Assembly (NCBI GenBank): GCA_023053575.1 | Contig: JAKZAP010000014.1 | Coordinates: 10,168,001 to 10,232,000 of the forward strand | Direction of reading: 5' to 3' | From: Branchinecta lynchi | Taxonomy: Eukaryota > Arthropoda > Branchiopoda > Anostraca > Branchinectidae | Length of the DNA: 64,000 nucleotides | Part shown: one piece after another, positions 21,051-32,854 of the stretch | How positions within the stretch are numbered: the stretch's first letter is position 1 | Layout of the letters: every line of letters starts with the position of its first letter | Translations under genes and position numbers: made by a program | The notes under the pieces: model-generated | Told to the model about the DNA's origin: nothing | Database searches by the model: none | The model's input: the letters and a program-made list of their open reading frames with translations, nothing else

Positions 21051-21349
21051 CTGTAGCCGAACCTTGTTTTCGAACATGTTTACATTTGTACCATGTTCTT
21101 CAAAACTGTGCCAACTCATAGTTTTTGTTAAAACTGGGCTAACTGTACCATTGGAAGAACATAGCTGATTTGGTATTCTGTTAAATTGTGCTAAGTGTTA
21201 GATGAGCATCATCTAACAGGTAAATTAGTTTTAACTTTCTGAGTTCCTACTTTCTTCATGCAGATGGCATACAGAAAATTGGGCCCAAAACTTCTGAAAA
21301 TGTAGTTGGCACCGTTTTGAAGGACACAGTACATTTATATTTCAAATGG

Positions 21350-21604
21350 GCGGTTCTTCCAAGAGCATTGTGAAGCCCTATACGGATGGAAAACAGCCCC
21401 GCAGGAGAAAATAGATGTATTTTCATCTTTATCATTCATTAGTTGACTTTTTAGTGTATGAGTAGCTCTTTATGAATGTAGTGAATAACTATAAATGAAT
21501 AACCTCGCTTGCCCTTCCAAGCTTCACTGCCTTTCTTGGGAGGTGAAAGGCGAATAGTGTCTGTTTTTTTTTAATAAATGTATCTCTACTCTACTCTACT
21601 CAAC
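21350..21604 (+). mobile_element. Probable LINE 3' end with (TCTAC)n tail
   Basis: CCTTTCTTGGGAGGTGAAAG, T(n), AATAAATGTA and then CTCTACTCTACTCTACTC at 21582-21599 give the layout of a non-LTR 3' end. No protein is visible. Confidence 0.35.
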
Positions 21605-21623
21605 TCACTATGGCTCCTCTACA

Positions 21624-21747
21624 CACTGTACACACAAATCTTGCAGTATTTTCTGCTGGGATTAATCTTGTCTTTATTGAGATAAGATTGTCCCTACTTC
21701 GGATTAAGCAAATACTGCATCCTTATTCGGAGAAACTTTTTACAGTG
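21624..21747. mobile_element. TA-type MITE, internally deleted copy
   Basis: Both ends are present (CACTGTACACACAAATCTTG and GGAGAAACTTTTTACAGTG) but the central inverted GATAAGATTAATCC blocks are partly lost. It ends 215 bases before exon 4. Confidence 0.75.
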
Positions 21748-21962
21748 GCATGCATGTTGGATTTCTCACCCGTCGCCATGCCCCTTTCCAATTTGCGAAT
21801 CAGATATTTAGAATCTTTCTTCCAGTAAATTAAATAATAGCGCAGAAGGAAAGTCCAGCAAGATGCAGTTTTGGGGCTTTCTTCACCCTTCTACGCAAAA
21901 GGACTTTTAGTCAGACCTATAATCCACTTGGGAATAGCTTTTAGCTCGCTTCTTTCTATTAG

Positions 21963-22186
21963 GCTGACTTCATCTGCGGAAGTGCCGACAGTCGTTACTG
22001 GGGGGAGTTTCTTCTCGCGGGGATCACGAGTCCGATACTCGGGACGGGTTGAGAGAGAGCTGAGCGAAGACCTGGTGCTTTGGGCCAACCGAAGCCAAAA
22101 CCGAGGATACAGGGGGAGAATCAAAGCTCCTCCTCTGTCAAAGCGAGCGATGACTGACCCCATGCTCGTGCGCTCTGACTCAATTG
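21963..22186 (+). CDS. FRMD3/5: FRMD3/FRMD5-like gene, exon 4 (post-FERM basic FA-like motif)
   Basis: The exon lies between CGCTTCTTTCTATTAG (ending 21962) and TTG|gtgagt at 22187, phase 2 in and phase 1 out. It completes a Thr codon with exon 3, then reads LTSSAEVPTVV and FFSRGSRVRYSGRVEREL, then a basic stretch RSQNRGYRGRIKAPPLSKR and MTDPMLVRSDSI. The block (F/S)(K/R)GSR(F/V)RYSG(R/K)V.(R/K)E is diagnostic: FRMD3/FRMD5 carry GSRFRYSG(R/K)VA(K/R)EV directly after the FERM domain. It is the start of the FERM-adjacent region, often phosphorylated in relatives (family knowledge, not shown here). It could splice directly to the exon at 44533, which also needs phase 1. Confidence 0.88.
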
Positions 22187-22204
22187 GTGAGTACAAGCAA
22201 AAAT

Positions 22205-22485
22205 TGTCATTTTATTTTATTTATTTACTTATTTAAACTAGGATACGACCAACTAGAGTCAAACAAATGACAAAATAATTACCAAACACTGCATAAATAT
22301 AAACTACAAATAAAATAAAACAAATTTCAGCACATCAACCTGGAGAGAACCCACAATAAAATAGGGTACCCCCCGACAGCAAAATTGGCAAACTCAGCCG
22401 CATATGGGAACTCGCCGTCACCAGAAGGAGAAGATTCTCAGCATGCAGAATTCGTGTCTGAAGTGATAGGGCAGATGCCCGCATC
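22205..22485 (-). mobile_element. LINE 3'-UTR-like repeat, uninterrupted copy
   Basis: TTTATTTACTTATTTAAACTAGGATACGACC...AGAGTCAAAC, then AATAGGGTACCCCC and AAAATTGGCAAACTC. It is the intact counterpart of 17917-18595, showing that the LINE there is a later insertion. Confidence 0.55.
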
Positions 22486-23049
22486 ATCCAAAAGATGGAA
22501 GACCTTCACCAACAAACATACTTGAAGCACTACAGTTCCAAGAGCACCCATGCAACCACCTTAGAGAATTGTTGTTACCCTGCCTGACTGGTTGAAGCCT
22601 GGTTGGACTGGTTCCATAAAAAGTGAGGTTTCCCAAATTATCGGTATGCCGACCGACAGAAACACACATTCTTCATGAGTCCGCGCTGTCCCGCTTTAAA
22701 CTTCCTTAAAGTTAATTTCAAATCTTGGACTTCTTCATCCTAATGCCATCTTCACCCTCTGTTCCAGACAAACTCATCCTATGTTGTGGTCCAAGGTATC
22801 CAGATAGGATTTACGTCACAAAACATTCCAGTTTGAATTATTTTATAGCAATAAAGTAAGATACAAAAAATGCAGAAATTCAGGATATTCGTAAAGATGA
22901 AGTGTTCACAAACTACCATCGAACACTCGTGTATACGGCTATATTAATTATTCACTGTTGATTCATTACGCTAAGTCTTGGCTTTGCGAAGCTATAGGGA
23001 ATAGACTGATGGGCGGTGAACAAGGGGTTAGAAACTCATTGTGTATGAT

Positions 23050-23985
23050 CAGGGGCGTCGCAAGGGGGGGGGGGGTGCAGCCCCCAACCCACCTTTTTGA
23101 GATTCGGTAAAATTTTGGGCCTCCCCAAAATTTGACTATAATTGTTCGGTATTTTTTAGATAGCAGAACTGTTCCGACATATTTACGGGGATTCGGTAGT
23201 TATACAGAATCCTAAATAGGTTATCTGTACAAATCTCTTCGGTATAATGATCGGGATTCGGTATAGTTGCCAGTATTCGGTAGTTATCACGAATTTGGTG
23301 AGAGAGAATCATTTAGTAATCTTTCGATGCCGGAACTATTCGGTAATTACACAGAATCCCGAATAAGCTATTGGTTCAAAATTATTCGGTATCATGATTG
23401 GGATTCGGTAATTTATTCAGAATAATTTCCAGGATTAGGCAGTTAACCATGAATCCTGGCTCGTTTCGACGAAAGTATACCGAATATGAATATTGTTCGG
23501 TAGTCTTTCGATACCAAAACAATTCGGTATAATAACCAGGATACAGTAGTTATACAGAATCCCGAACATGCTATCGGTCTAAACTTATTCGGTATAATAA
23601 CTGGGATTCGGTAATTTATTCGTTACAATTGCCAGGATTCGGAAGCTATCCCGAACCTCGAAACTCAGAAGAAGTCGAGTGAACCACTGGACGCAGACAA
23701 AAGAGGTGATCTATGATATCATCGATAGTCCTTACCTATATTTTGGATCCCAAAAAGAATATATAATCATAAATATTTCAGCCTGCAGCACTTTTCGTAA
23801 TATTCTCTATTTTGTGGATGGGCACGTCATTTGACGGGGGTTTTAAGCCAGTTTTAGGATTGAGATTTAAAACATTAAAAGATAGAATTTGGATGGAAAT
23901 TAAATTCATCAGGAAAAAGCAAAGAAAAATTTTCAATCTATTATCAAATTATCCAATTCTTATTATCAAAAATACTATTATCAAA
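23050..23985. mobile_element. hAT-like element, left part only
   Basis: Starts CAGGGGCGTCGCAAGG followed by a G-run. It then has many ATTCGGTA-type blocks and a unit ending TTTGACGGGGGTTTTAAGCC, all collinear with 62053-62930 inside the complete element. The right terminus is missing and other repeats follow. Confidence 0.65.
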
Positions 23986-24090
23986 GTAGAAGCATGTAGA
24001 AGCATGTAGTAGCATCGTTAGTACTACATGCTACTTTTTCGTACTACTTCATAGTACTATTTTGAGATAAATTTTTCATCGGGACAGTCT
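23986..24090. repeat. Repeat with AGTAGCAT/ATGCTACT blocks
   Basis: GTAGAAGCATGTAGTAGCAT, ACTCATGCTAC-like text and GAGATAAATT.TTCATCGGG match 56050-56148 in the same order. Confidence 0.6.
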
Positions 24091-24099
24091 ATTAACTGG

Positions 24100-25890
24100 T
24101 CTCCCGGCGCTGGCTCGGTTCGTTTCTAGAGTCCGCGGAGCAATCGTGGCGAGTCGCAAGACTGTCGGCCACGGGGCCCATGCCCCCCCCCCCCAAGCAC
24201 AAGTCCTAGATACATCATTGACATAACCGAACCGGATTCGGGCACTACGAGGGGAGTTGGGGGGGGGGGATTTCTGATTATCCGTGAGTTCGGTACTTTC
24301 TGATGTACTAGCACGACGCAACTGGGCTGGCATATCAGTGACTTGAATAAACCGACTTGACAATAGTCATTTGCATGATCCAATCATCGTGGGGGGAGTG
24401 GAGGGAGGGGGAATCCGGAATCTTGAGGTATTTATAACTCTTGAACGGCTGGTCGGATCTTAATGAAACTTGGTATTTGAAAAGATCTCGTGCCTCAGAC
24501 GATCCACATAAAATCCGAACCGGATCCGGTGACTTCCGTGGGAGTTGGAGAGGAGAACCGGAAATCTTGGGAAACGCTTAGAGTGGAGGGATCAGGATGA
24601 AACTTGGTGGAAAGAGCAAGCACAAGTCCTAGATACATCATTGACATAACCGGACCGGATTCGTGCACTACGGGGGGAGTTGGGGGGGGTCCGGATTTCT
24701 GATTATCCGTGTGTTCGGTACTTCCTGATGTACTTGGACGGTGCAACTGGTCTGGCATATCAGGGGGGAGTGGAGGGATGGGGAATCTGGAATCTTGTGG
24801 CATTCATAAGTGTTGAACGGGCGATCGGGTTTGAATGAAACTTGGCGAGTGAAGAGAGGTGTCGTCTCAGATGTTCCATGTGAAGCCCGGACCGGATCCG
24901 ATACTTGTGAGGGGGGGGGGGGTAAAGGGGGACACCGGAATATTCGTGAAACGCCTAGCACCGAGGGATCGGGATGGAATTTGGTGGGAAGGACAAGCAT
25001 AAGCCCTAAATATATTCTTGACAGATCCACATCATATCGGGGCTCTTTAGGAGAGTCGGAGGGTTTTCCAAGAATTCCGGTGATCGCAAGCTAGGGTACT
25101 TCTAGATGCGCTAAGGACGATGAAACTGTGCAGTCGTATTAGCGACCCGACTTAAAGACCTGACACAATGCCTTAGGATAATTTATGTTCCTGGATCCGG
25201 CCATTTTGGGGGGAGTTAAGGGAAGGGGAATCCGGAAATTACTGACTTGCGTAGTTTGCGAACGGGTGGTCCGATTTGAGTGAAACTTTATGGGAGATAA
25301 GAACTAATGAGCTAGATATGCAAAACATGTCTCCGAACCACATGCGGCATTGGCTGGGGTAGCTAGAGAAGGGAGGGGGGAAGGACCGTATCACTTTGTG
25401 ATATGGTCAAAAACCAAACGAATGGGCGGACTGGGATGCAAGTTGGACAGTACCGAGTTTATGCTGCCTAGTTTGTTATTTGGCGTCCGGATCGGATCTG
25501 GCAACGGTATAGGAGGAGGATCAGGCGGAAACCGGGAATTTGCAGAAACGTTCCGATTCTAGCCAAGCTTGAAGGACGAGAAGAGAAGATGTCGGAGATG
25601 CGAAGTTTAGGTATCCTAGTCGGGTTAGACCACAGTTGGAGGAGTTGGAGGGCGTTACGAAAATTTTGTAGCGTAGGGGTCAAACGGTTGAACTGATTTG
25701 AATCAAACTTGGAAAGAATAGAGACCATGTGTCCTAGATGACATGTTTTAGGGTCCGGACCGGATCTGAACACGGTGGAGGGGGGGGGGGTACCGGATCT
25801 TCCCGAAAAAAAGCTTCGACCTGAGTGAAACTTGGTAGTCGGTACGTGAAGATGCCTGATATAATCTGTATATGTGGCTGAATCAAATGT
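24100..25890 (-). repeat. Family J modular array, longest copy
   Basis: About eight related modules. They share CCTAGATACATCATTGACAT, CCG(G)ACCGGAT(T/C)CG, GTGGAGGGA and GGG(G)AATCCGGAAT, and TGAAACTTGG blocks, with long G-runs (for example 24255-24269, 24908-24921). On the minus strand the text equals the plus-strand J copy at 4351-4934. Open frames here are shadows. Confidence 0.65.
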
Positions 25891-25899
25891 GGCCCTAGT

Positions 25900-26191
25900 A
25901 CGGAAGTTTGAGGGCGAGGCGTACCGGCAATAGTACGGCAGTCCTAGGAATCAAACTAGTATGGTGGAACATTTGCCCTAGATTATCCGAGGCAACGGAA
26001 TGCTCAGGCTCGTGTGATATTAGATACCTTGTTTCTAGGTCCACTCCAAGGGGGGGGGGGTGAAGGGGGGATTTTGTCACATTATCATCTACTTTCTTGT
26101 ACCACCTTCTCGTAACAAGTGCCATATGAGATCGTAGCTCTTGTTCTTTCTTCGAGGGGGGTGGGCCCCCCCCCCCATAGCGACGCCCCTG
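25900..26191. mobile_element. hAT-like right end
   Basis: Ends ATAGCGACGCCCCTG at 26191, the inverse of the CAGGGGCGTCGC left end. It is preceded by the C/G-run pair that flanks the ends of this family. Its partner left end is not identified: the flanking 8 bases do not match those at 23042-23049. Confidence 0.5.
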
Positions 26192-26916
26192 AGCTGATGT
26201 ATCCGTTTTGCTAGACAAGTACCACCTATACTTTTTTGTACCCATTATAAGTTTTAAGTTCGGCCAGGAACCCTTCCGAGGCTGGTGCCCAAGGCAGCTT
26301 CCTAGATTGCCTCGACAGAAGTTTGTCACTGGTCCAGGGAGAAAGTCGAGCGCGAAAAAAGGAAATAACAATACAAAATTAGAACAAAAGCCCCTAAGCT
26401 GCTGCCTGCTGAGCCCCTAGGCATTCGATACCCCCCCCCCCAGGTCGGATGTTAGATTGAGATGACCATCAGTAGATTATATATTGCGCACACGTAGTTC
26501 GAGGCAAAATAATTTAAGAAAACCTCATTAGGGTATTACTTTATTTCAAGAGCAAGGCAATGTTCTTTTAGTACCTTGTTACAGGGCCTCCAGAAAGAGA
26601 AAAGCCTATAGACAGGTGACCACAGTTCCTATTCGGTCATCCGGCACTGACCTGGAGCAATCCACTATCTTCCTTTCGCCGCTCCAAAATTCGGCCCCAA
26701 CGGAAGCTTACAAACCCCTCATTTTTCCGAGTCTTTGGAAGAGAAAATACGTTCCGGTCCACAGGAAATCGCCTTAGGCATAAGAATAAAATACCTTTTG
26801 AATTTCCGGCACGGGATCGGCCCTCCTCTAACTTTGTGTAACGAGAAAACGGACAGAGCCTTGGCTAGAGGGAACTTCAGGCGAAGGGGATTTGCCACAG
26901 GGTTTTGAGATGCCAG
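26192..26916. other. Unannotated intron sequence
   Basis: No repeat partner or coding signal apart from a C-run at 26430-26441. Confidence 0.4.
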
Positions 26917-27086
26917 CACTGTACAAAGTTTTTCCGTATAAAGATTGAAGTTAACTCCAGTATTCGCTACTCGGATTATCCTTATCTCTACGCAGGTAAG
27001 ATTGATACCAAATAGAGATAAGATGAATCCGAGTAGCTAATACTGCAGTTAACTTTAATCTTTGTACGGAGAAACTTTTTACAGTG
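26917..27086. mobile_element. TA-type MITE, diverged complete copy
   Basis: CACTGTACAAAGTTTTTCCG at the left and CGGAGAAACTTTTTACAGTG at the right. The inner arms (AGATTGAAGTTAACT / AGTTAACTTTAATCT; CTACTCGGATTATCCTTATC / GATGAATCCGAGTAG) make the whole element one palindrome. Confidence 0.8.
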
Positions 27087-27341
27087 AATATAACAATGAG
27101 ACTGAGTATCATTTACAGCTTTAAAAGAGGGTGAAGTATTGTTTAGTTATCTATAATGAACGAATAGTGGATTAAGTTGACATAAGAAAAGGAAGAGAAG
27201 ATGAAAACATCTCGGATGAGAATCAAACTTGAAAGAAAACGTGTTAAACCCGAGGGGTTGAACTCTAGACTTCCCCAAATGCCGGCTGCTGGGAAATGGT
27301 GTACATAATATTGTTCGAGCCCAAGCTGACTTAGCAACATA

Positions 27342-27624
27342 TATTCAAACAATGTTTAAAACGGATACATCAGCTACGATTCTTCATCAGCGATATTTCG
27401 GCCCTTCTTGGCAAGGGTCCTCGTCACGCTGTCAATCTTCTGGGTCAGCGCCGGGGAAATTAGTATAGTCGGTAGAAGCTTCAGCTATTTATTACAGGTT
27501 TGGTTCTTTCCCCGGCGTTGACCCAGAAGATTGTTAGACTGACGAGGACCATTGCCAAGAAGGGCCGAAATATCGCTGATGAAGAATCGTAGCTGACTTA
27601 TCCGTTGTAAACATTGTTTGAATA
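27342..27624. repeat. Inverted repeat pair containing hammerhead-ribozyme-like motifs
   Basis: The arms 27342-27457 (minus) and 27509-27624 (plus) are near inverse copies separated by about 50 bases. The plus arm holds CTGACGA (27539-27545), a helix-forming stretch, then GGCCGAAATATC (27563-27574). The minus arm holds GTGACGA, GGACCCTT...AAGGGCC and GAAATATC. CTGANGA, a stem and GAAA in this order are the conserved core of hammerhead ribozymes. Family knowledge: Penelope-like retroelements carry such motifs in their repeated ends. No protein of such an element is seen here. Confidence 0.45.
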
Positions 27625-27765
27625 AGTGGTGTAGATAAAGTGCCGGGATTGGGTGACCCCTCGAGAAGACTGTGGTGAGAACAACTAAGTTAAAATGAAC
27701 GAATGACTGTGTTTATTCCCTGTCTTTGCGTAAAATGTCAATGACGGAGTATGGAGAAACATCTA

Positions 27766-28706
27766 GCAAGACCCAAGGTTTCGACGGGATCCCTAAAAAT
27801 TAATATTTGGTCCTGACAATATGGTCTTGTAGATTGTCCCTTGGGATTTTAAGGTAATAAACATCATATCATATCCGGTGTTCGCCAGACTCCTTGCCCA
27901 TTTTGATTATTAAAATTTAGAAACAGATTAAGACCTAATCTGGCTAATCATCTAAACTAATCTGCTAATCTAAGCTAATATGGCTAATCAGCTGAGAACA
28001 CCAAGTTCAGATATGGATTCAGCATGTTGTTTACCCCTATGTGTCATATCTACTTTGACAAATTCATCAAACATTCCTGTCTTACTTCTGCTAAATTTCC
28101 GGTTTCGACCGGATTCCGGGCCAACTACTGGTCCGACAAAAAACAAAAGCGCAAAATAAATTCAACATATTCCTTACCCATATGTCGAAACTCTAATCAA
28201 CTATAGAGAATGAACTTTCAATTTTTACCAAATTTCCGGTTTCGGCCGGATTCCGGGCGAACTACTTGTTCAGCCAGAAAACAAGTTCCAGATACAGATT
28301 CAGAAAGCCCGTTTACCCCTGTATCGAAAGTCCAAACGACTTCAGAATAAACTTGTGCTGCTTACTAACTTCCGGTTTCGACCGGATTCCGGACGAACTA
28401 ATTTTTCGGCGAGGAAATAAGTTTCAGATACGGATTCAGCATGTCTCCTTACCTCTGCATCAATTATCTAATTGGCTTTTTTAAAATATTTTGTTCGTCC
28501 CTTAATTCGAAACCCTTCCCCCACCCCTAAATATACAGCTATGGGGCCCATCTACGAACCTGACCTGTGTTTTGATCTGAAGGACCCTCACACCAAGTTT
28601 CACCAAAATATCTCAGTCCCTTCGAGAGTTATCATGCTGACAGACGGACAGACAACTTTTACGAAGTCACAGTTATCCCTGCACTTACGTTTCGGGATCC
28701 CAAAAA
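27766..28706 (-). mobile_element. Family A modular element, copy 4
   Basis: Minus orientation, from CAAGACCCAAGGTTTCGACG to CGTTTCGGGATCCCAAAAAC. About four modules with TTCCGGTTTCGACCGGATTCC-type palindromes, then CCCTTCCCCCACCCCTAAAT and a degenerate GACAGACGGACAGAC stretch. Confidence 0.8.
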
Positions 28707-28759
28707 CAAGAAAACAACATTGTTGTAGATTAGATAGCCCTAGACCGTAGACTTTGAAT

Positions 28760-29240
28760 AGACGTGAAAACTATTTGTTCAACTAATGCTGAATTGCTAG
28801 ACGCTGCTTAGAGGGTCAAAGTTTTACAGAAATCTAGCGCGACTCCACACCAGTCTCGTTTGTAGACCTCCCGCCACCCGCCAATTGGTCGGCGTTTCCC
28901 GCACTTTTGCACCTCATATCCGGTCTTTCTTCAGTTATTTTAGCTTCATAAAGTTTTAAAGTTATTAAACTTGTACACGAAGGTTTTTGGTTTAAGGCAG
29001 AAACGGCGTAATTTGACACCATCATTAATCTCTGCACCAGGGTTAAGTAAGCAATTATGCCACGGGGTTTATGGCCCTTACTCCGTAATTGCCTTTTCAT
29101 TGCGATTGGGTTCCAGAGACTCGAGTTGCAGATAACTTCTGTAATATCATTTTTATCACCGCCATTATTTCAACTTATCCCATTTCCCAGTTATAAGGCG
29201 GAAACTCCAACGAGGGCTCTGAACTTCTAACCTGACCGAG
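28760..29240. other. Unannotated intron sequence
   Basis: No partner or coding signal recognised. Confidence 0.35.
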
Positions 29241-29264
29241 ACGCCGGACTCCAAAAACTCGTTT

Positions 29265-29580
29265 TCGTCAAGATAGATACGGAAGAGGGTGCCAGATGGG
29301 ACCAGAAACGTCGGTAGTCCGGGAATTGGACATCCAAGGTTCCGAAATCCGGAAGGGTGTCAGAGGAAACACGTTTAGGAGAAAAACTAAATTGCATGGA
29401 GGAGGTAGTGGAAAGAGAGAAAGACTAACAGTTATGGTTTAGGGACAAAACAATTTTAAAGTAACATCTAGGAAATGTTGAAGAATAGATTACTTATCAT
29501 CCTTGTTTATGAAAATCCAGAGGATTTTGACTCTATGGCCCAGATCTATGGGTATCTGGATGGTGAAGCCTGGGATTTGG
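29265..29580. mobile_element. Decayed copy of MITE C
   Basis: CATCTAGGAAATGTTGAAGAATAG and GGATGGTGAAGCCTGG, plus GGACATCCAAGGTTCCGAAATCCGGAAGG-like text, match 59275-59552 in order, up to its GGAAGGTGAAGCCTGGCTT end. Confidence 0.55.
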
Positions 29581-29589
29581 ATCAATAGT

Positions 29590-29889
29590 CTGATGCCAGA
29601 GTCGTCGCGTTCTATTGGTGGTAGTAGGACAACGCGCTTACGTACGCAAGATAACATGGACTCGACGCTGACATTTATATTCTTGCCGGGAACCCTGGAT
29701 CTTCAGACTAGATCAGAGTCGTACACATCTATCCATCTCTGTATATCATGGTGCAAATACATTATTTATACTTTCGTACCACCGCGAGTTAATCTGCTAG
29801 GACTGCCCAACCACCACACATCGTTACACCTGACCGAAATTCTCTCCACTCACTTTGGGCTGAAGTAAATAAATAAAATAAAATAAAAT
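29590..29889 (+). mobile_element. Probable LINE 3' end with (AAAT)n tail
   Basis: Ends AAATAAATAAAATAAAATAA at 29866-29885. No recognisable protein; the frame at 29503-29868 runs across two unrelated repeats. Confidence 0.35.
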
Positions 29890-29914
29890 TAGACGTTGAA
29901 TTTTTGCAAATCAG

Positions 29915-29991
29915 GGGCCTCCAGCCGAGAAGTTTCCACCACTTTGGCAAAAGAGCTGCAGGCTAAATTTCGTGATGAACAATGGTGCATG
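29915..29991 (+). CDS. Possible optional exon of the FRMD gene (77 bases)
   Basis: The sequence is open between an acceptor-like TTTTTGCAAATCAG (ending 29914) and CATG|gtatgt at 29992. If spliced to exon 4 (phase 1) it reads GASSREVSTTLAKELQAKF then RDEQWCM, a plausible polar helix. It leaves in phase 0, while the next confident exon at 44533 needs phase 1. It would therefore shift the frame unless a further exon of length 3n+1 is used, or it belongs to a short alternative transcript. It lies just after a LINE-type tail of AAAT repeats (29864-29889), so a chance pair of splice-like sites is quite possible. Amino-acid make-up and sites are the only support. Confidence 0.3.
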
Positions 29992-30534
29992 GTATGTCTA
30001 GTAATTCTTTCCGTCCTCTTGTTCGCCTTGTTAAAAAACTGTCTCGTTTCTTCTTACTATTTTTGCATCTCCGAACATCTTTCCTGGTTTTCATTCGTTA
30101 CTGTCAGAAAGTCCCTCCAGTTGGTAATAAGGGTGACACGCAAGACGACTTTCATAAATAGAACTGGCGTCCTCTGCTGGTTCCAGCAACTAGAAGCCTC
30201 CGATAAGGCGAAAATCCATGTCGCTGTGTTACACGAAACATTCAATCCTTCATCTGTTCATACTATACAAACTACATAACATAAATATAAGACAAGAAAA
30301 AACATTTGAAATATTTTTACTTTTTCGGTCCAGAACGTACAACGGGGGACGAGAATTACTTATCGAGGACAGAAGCTGTTCAGCTATAGCTGGTGCGAAA
30401 GTGTGAAGACGAATTTTAGCCATGTATCCTCCTATTCCAAGAACGACATAGAAATCTGGATTCAAGATGCGGCTCAATTACAGGGTATTCAGCTATGTCA
30501 GATGTATGACCCATCAAATGTGTCTCCGAGTCGC

Positions 30535-31405
30535 TTTTTGGGATCCCAAAACGTAGTGGAGGGATACCTATGACTTCGCAAAAGTTGTCCGTCTGTCATC
30601 ACCATAACTCTCGAAAGGAATGATATTTTTAATGAAACTTGGTGTGAGGATTTTCTGGGTCAAGGGAAAGGTCGAGTTCCCTAAATACACATAGCTGTGT
30701 ATTTAGGGGAGGGGTTTCAAATTAAGGAGCGAAACAAATATTTTTTAAAAGCTAATGAGATAGTCGATTTAGGGGTTAGGAGACATACTGAATCCGAATA
30801 TGAAAAGTATTTTCTCGCCTGACAGTTAGTTCACCCGGAATCCGGCAAAAACCGAAACATTTGTCAGAAATTAAAGTTTAATCTGAGGTTGATTAGAGGT
30901 TCGGTTTAGAGGTAAGGAGACGAGCTGAGTCCGAATATGAAAATTATTTTCTCACCGAAAAATTACCGAGAATCCGGCAAAAGCCGGAAAATTTGTGAAA
31001 AGTAAAAGTTTAATCTGAAGTTGATTAGAGGTTTGATTGATGGGCAAGGAGACGTGTGCAGTGAGTTCGAATATGAAAATTATTTTCTCGCCGGACAATT
31101 AGTTCGACCGGAATCCGGCTCAAACCGGAAAATTTGTTAAAAGGAAAAGTTTTATCTGAAGTTGATTAGAGGTATGATGTAGGGTTAAGGAGACATGCTT
31201 AATTTGTTTTTGAGCTTTAGCTTTTGCCAGACAAGTAGTTTGTCCGGAATCCAGCCGAAAGCGGAAATTTAGCTGAAGAAACGAAGGGAGTTTTGGTCAA
31301 TGATGTCAAAGTAAGTACGACGTATAGGCTATAGGGCAAATACATATGCTGAATCTACATCTGAACATGGTCTTCTCAGATGATTACCATTGGCCTTAAT
31401 CTGTT
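30535..31405 (+). mobile_element. Family A modular element, copy 5 (right hairpin lost)
   Basis: It starts at TTTTTGGGATCCCAAAACG and has four modules (CCGGAATCCGGC at 30837, 31109 and in degraded form elsewhere). It stops after GGCCTTAATCTGTTTCTAAA, before the terminal hairpin. Confidence 0.8.
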
Positions 31406-31479
31406 TCTAAATATTTATAGCAACAAGTGCGCAAGCGCTCAGACGTGGATTGTGAAAGTAAAATGTTTTTCACATTTTA

Positions 31480-32830
31480 TATACAAACAGCTTTAGAACC
31501 AAGACATTTCCCATCCCAGTGACCAAACAAGTATTGAAATAGCCTAATTTGTAACCATCACACTTTAAAAGCTTTAAATGTAAACACGGTGCACGAACAG
31601 CTTGATGGCTCAAGATGTCCGACCCGACCCTTTCAACCTCTTTTCCATTAGCAAGGCAATAACAAGTTCAATAAACCAAATCGTAACAGAGTAATACCCC
31701 TTTGTCACGATCCATTAAGAATTATCATCGGCATATCGTCAATCATATGACAAAACAGTCCAGTTTCCAATTGTTCATTAAGGATTAAAGTACGACGCGT
31801 CTTCTTATTTGTTGCTGTTGCACCAAGATCCTCATCCATAGATATATGTCCCCAAATATACAAGAGTTAGACTTGCAACCTGTCATGGCCAACTTAATTC
31901 ATAGGAAATCGGTGCCCAGCTACCCATGAACGGGAGGGGGGGGGGGTCGGGAGCTATCAAAATGTGTCTTGACACCTCCATTTCCTCAAGTATGCCAGCT
32001 TAGAGTTTGATTTCAGTAACGGGTCAAAAACTTTTTTCATGGGCAATTTGGGCCCACTTGCCTATGAGCTTTGAAGTACGCCGCATGGTCTTATTGGTTG
32101 CTGTTACACCTCTGCATCTATACACACGTATCCACAAGTATATGAGACTTGAACTCGACATGTCATAGACGGACGTAACTCATGGGCAAATTGGGCCTAC
32201 TTGCCCATGAACGGGGAGGGTGGGGGTGGTTCAACTCTACATATAAATGCCCAACCCTATGATCCAAAAGCACAAAGAAAGTTATTGTCAAATTAAAAAA
32301 CATTAAAAATGGGCAATCTGGGCCCAATCGCCCTTGAACCAAGTGGGGGCGGGGTTTGGGACCCGCAAAAAGGAAAAAGAGACACCAATGCCGACAAACC
32401 TACCAAATTTCAACTTGATACATGTTGATTCCTGCCACAGATAACCAACTTCACTCCTGGGCAATCTGGACCCAGTTGCCCAGGAACGGGATGGGTGGGG
32501 GAGGTGCAATTTTGAAAGTAGTTTCCCAGCCCTACGATCTAAAAGTACAAGGAATTTCATCATCTTATGTCCAACTCTGATCAAGTTATGAACATCATTT
32601 AGCCTACTGGGCAATCTGGGCCCTTTTGCCCCTGAACCGGGGGGGGGGGGGGGTATGGGGGGGGGGCCCAAAAGGCACAACTATAGACCTCAATACCCAC
32701 AAGTGTACCAAGTTTGAACTTGATACTTCCACTCGTTCACGAGTTCTGAGCTCCACAAAATATTGTGAAAACCGAAACCTGAAAGCTGCTACAGCGCTCG
32801 CAAAAGTGGATTGTTCCAAGGAACACTCCA
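31480..32830 (+). repeat. Family K tandem array
   Basis: Units of about 130-290 bp share GGGCAATCTGGGCCC, (T/C)TTGCC(C/T)(C/A)TGAACGGG, a G-run and CAACTTGATA. Starts near 31885, 32038, 32176, 32311, 32457 and 32605. The G-run at 32639-32652 is long. No genuine coding signal. Confidence 0.65.
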
Positions 32831-32854
32831 CTAAAAATGTTTAAGAAGAAGACC

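Noticed and set aside
24076..25030. Minus-strand open frames of 85-120 codons
   Set aside because: They read through family J modules, repeat each other's text and contain no domain.
23050..26191. One 3.1-kb hAT-like element from the left end at 23050 to the right end at 26191
   Set aside because: The 8 bases outside the two ends differ (TGTATGAT against AGCTGATG) and the right part is family J text, so these are separate remnants.
27575..27590. CTGATGAAG at 27576 as a hammerhead core
   Set aside because: No GAAA box follows a stem downstream; the upstream CTGACGA fits the model better.
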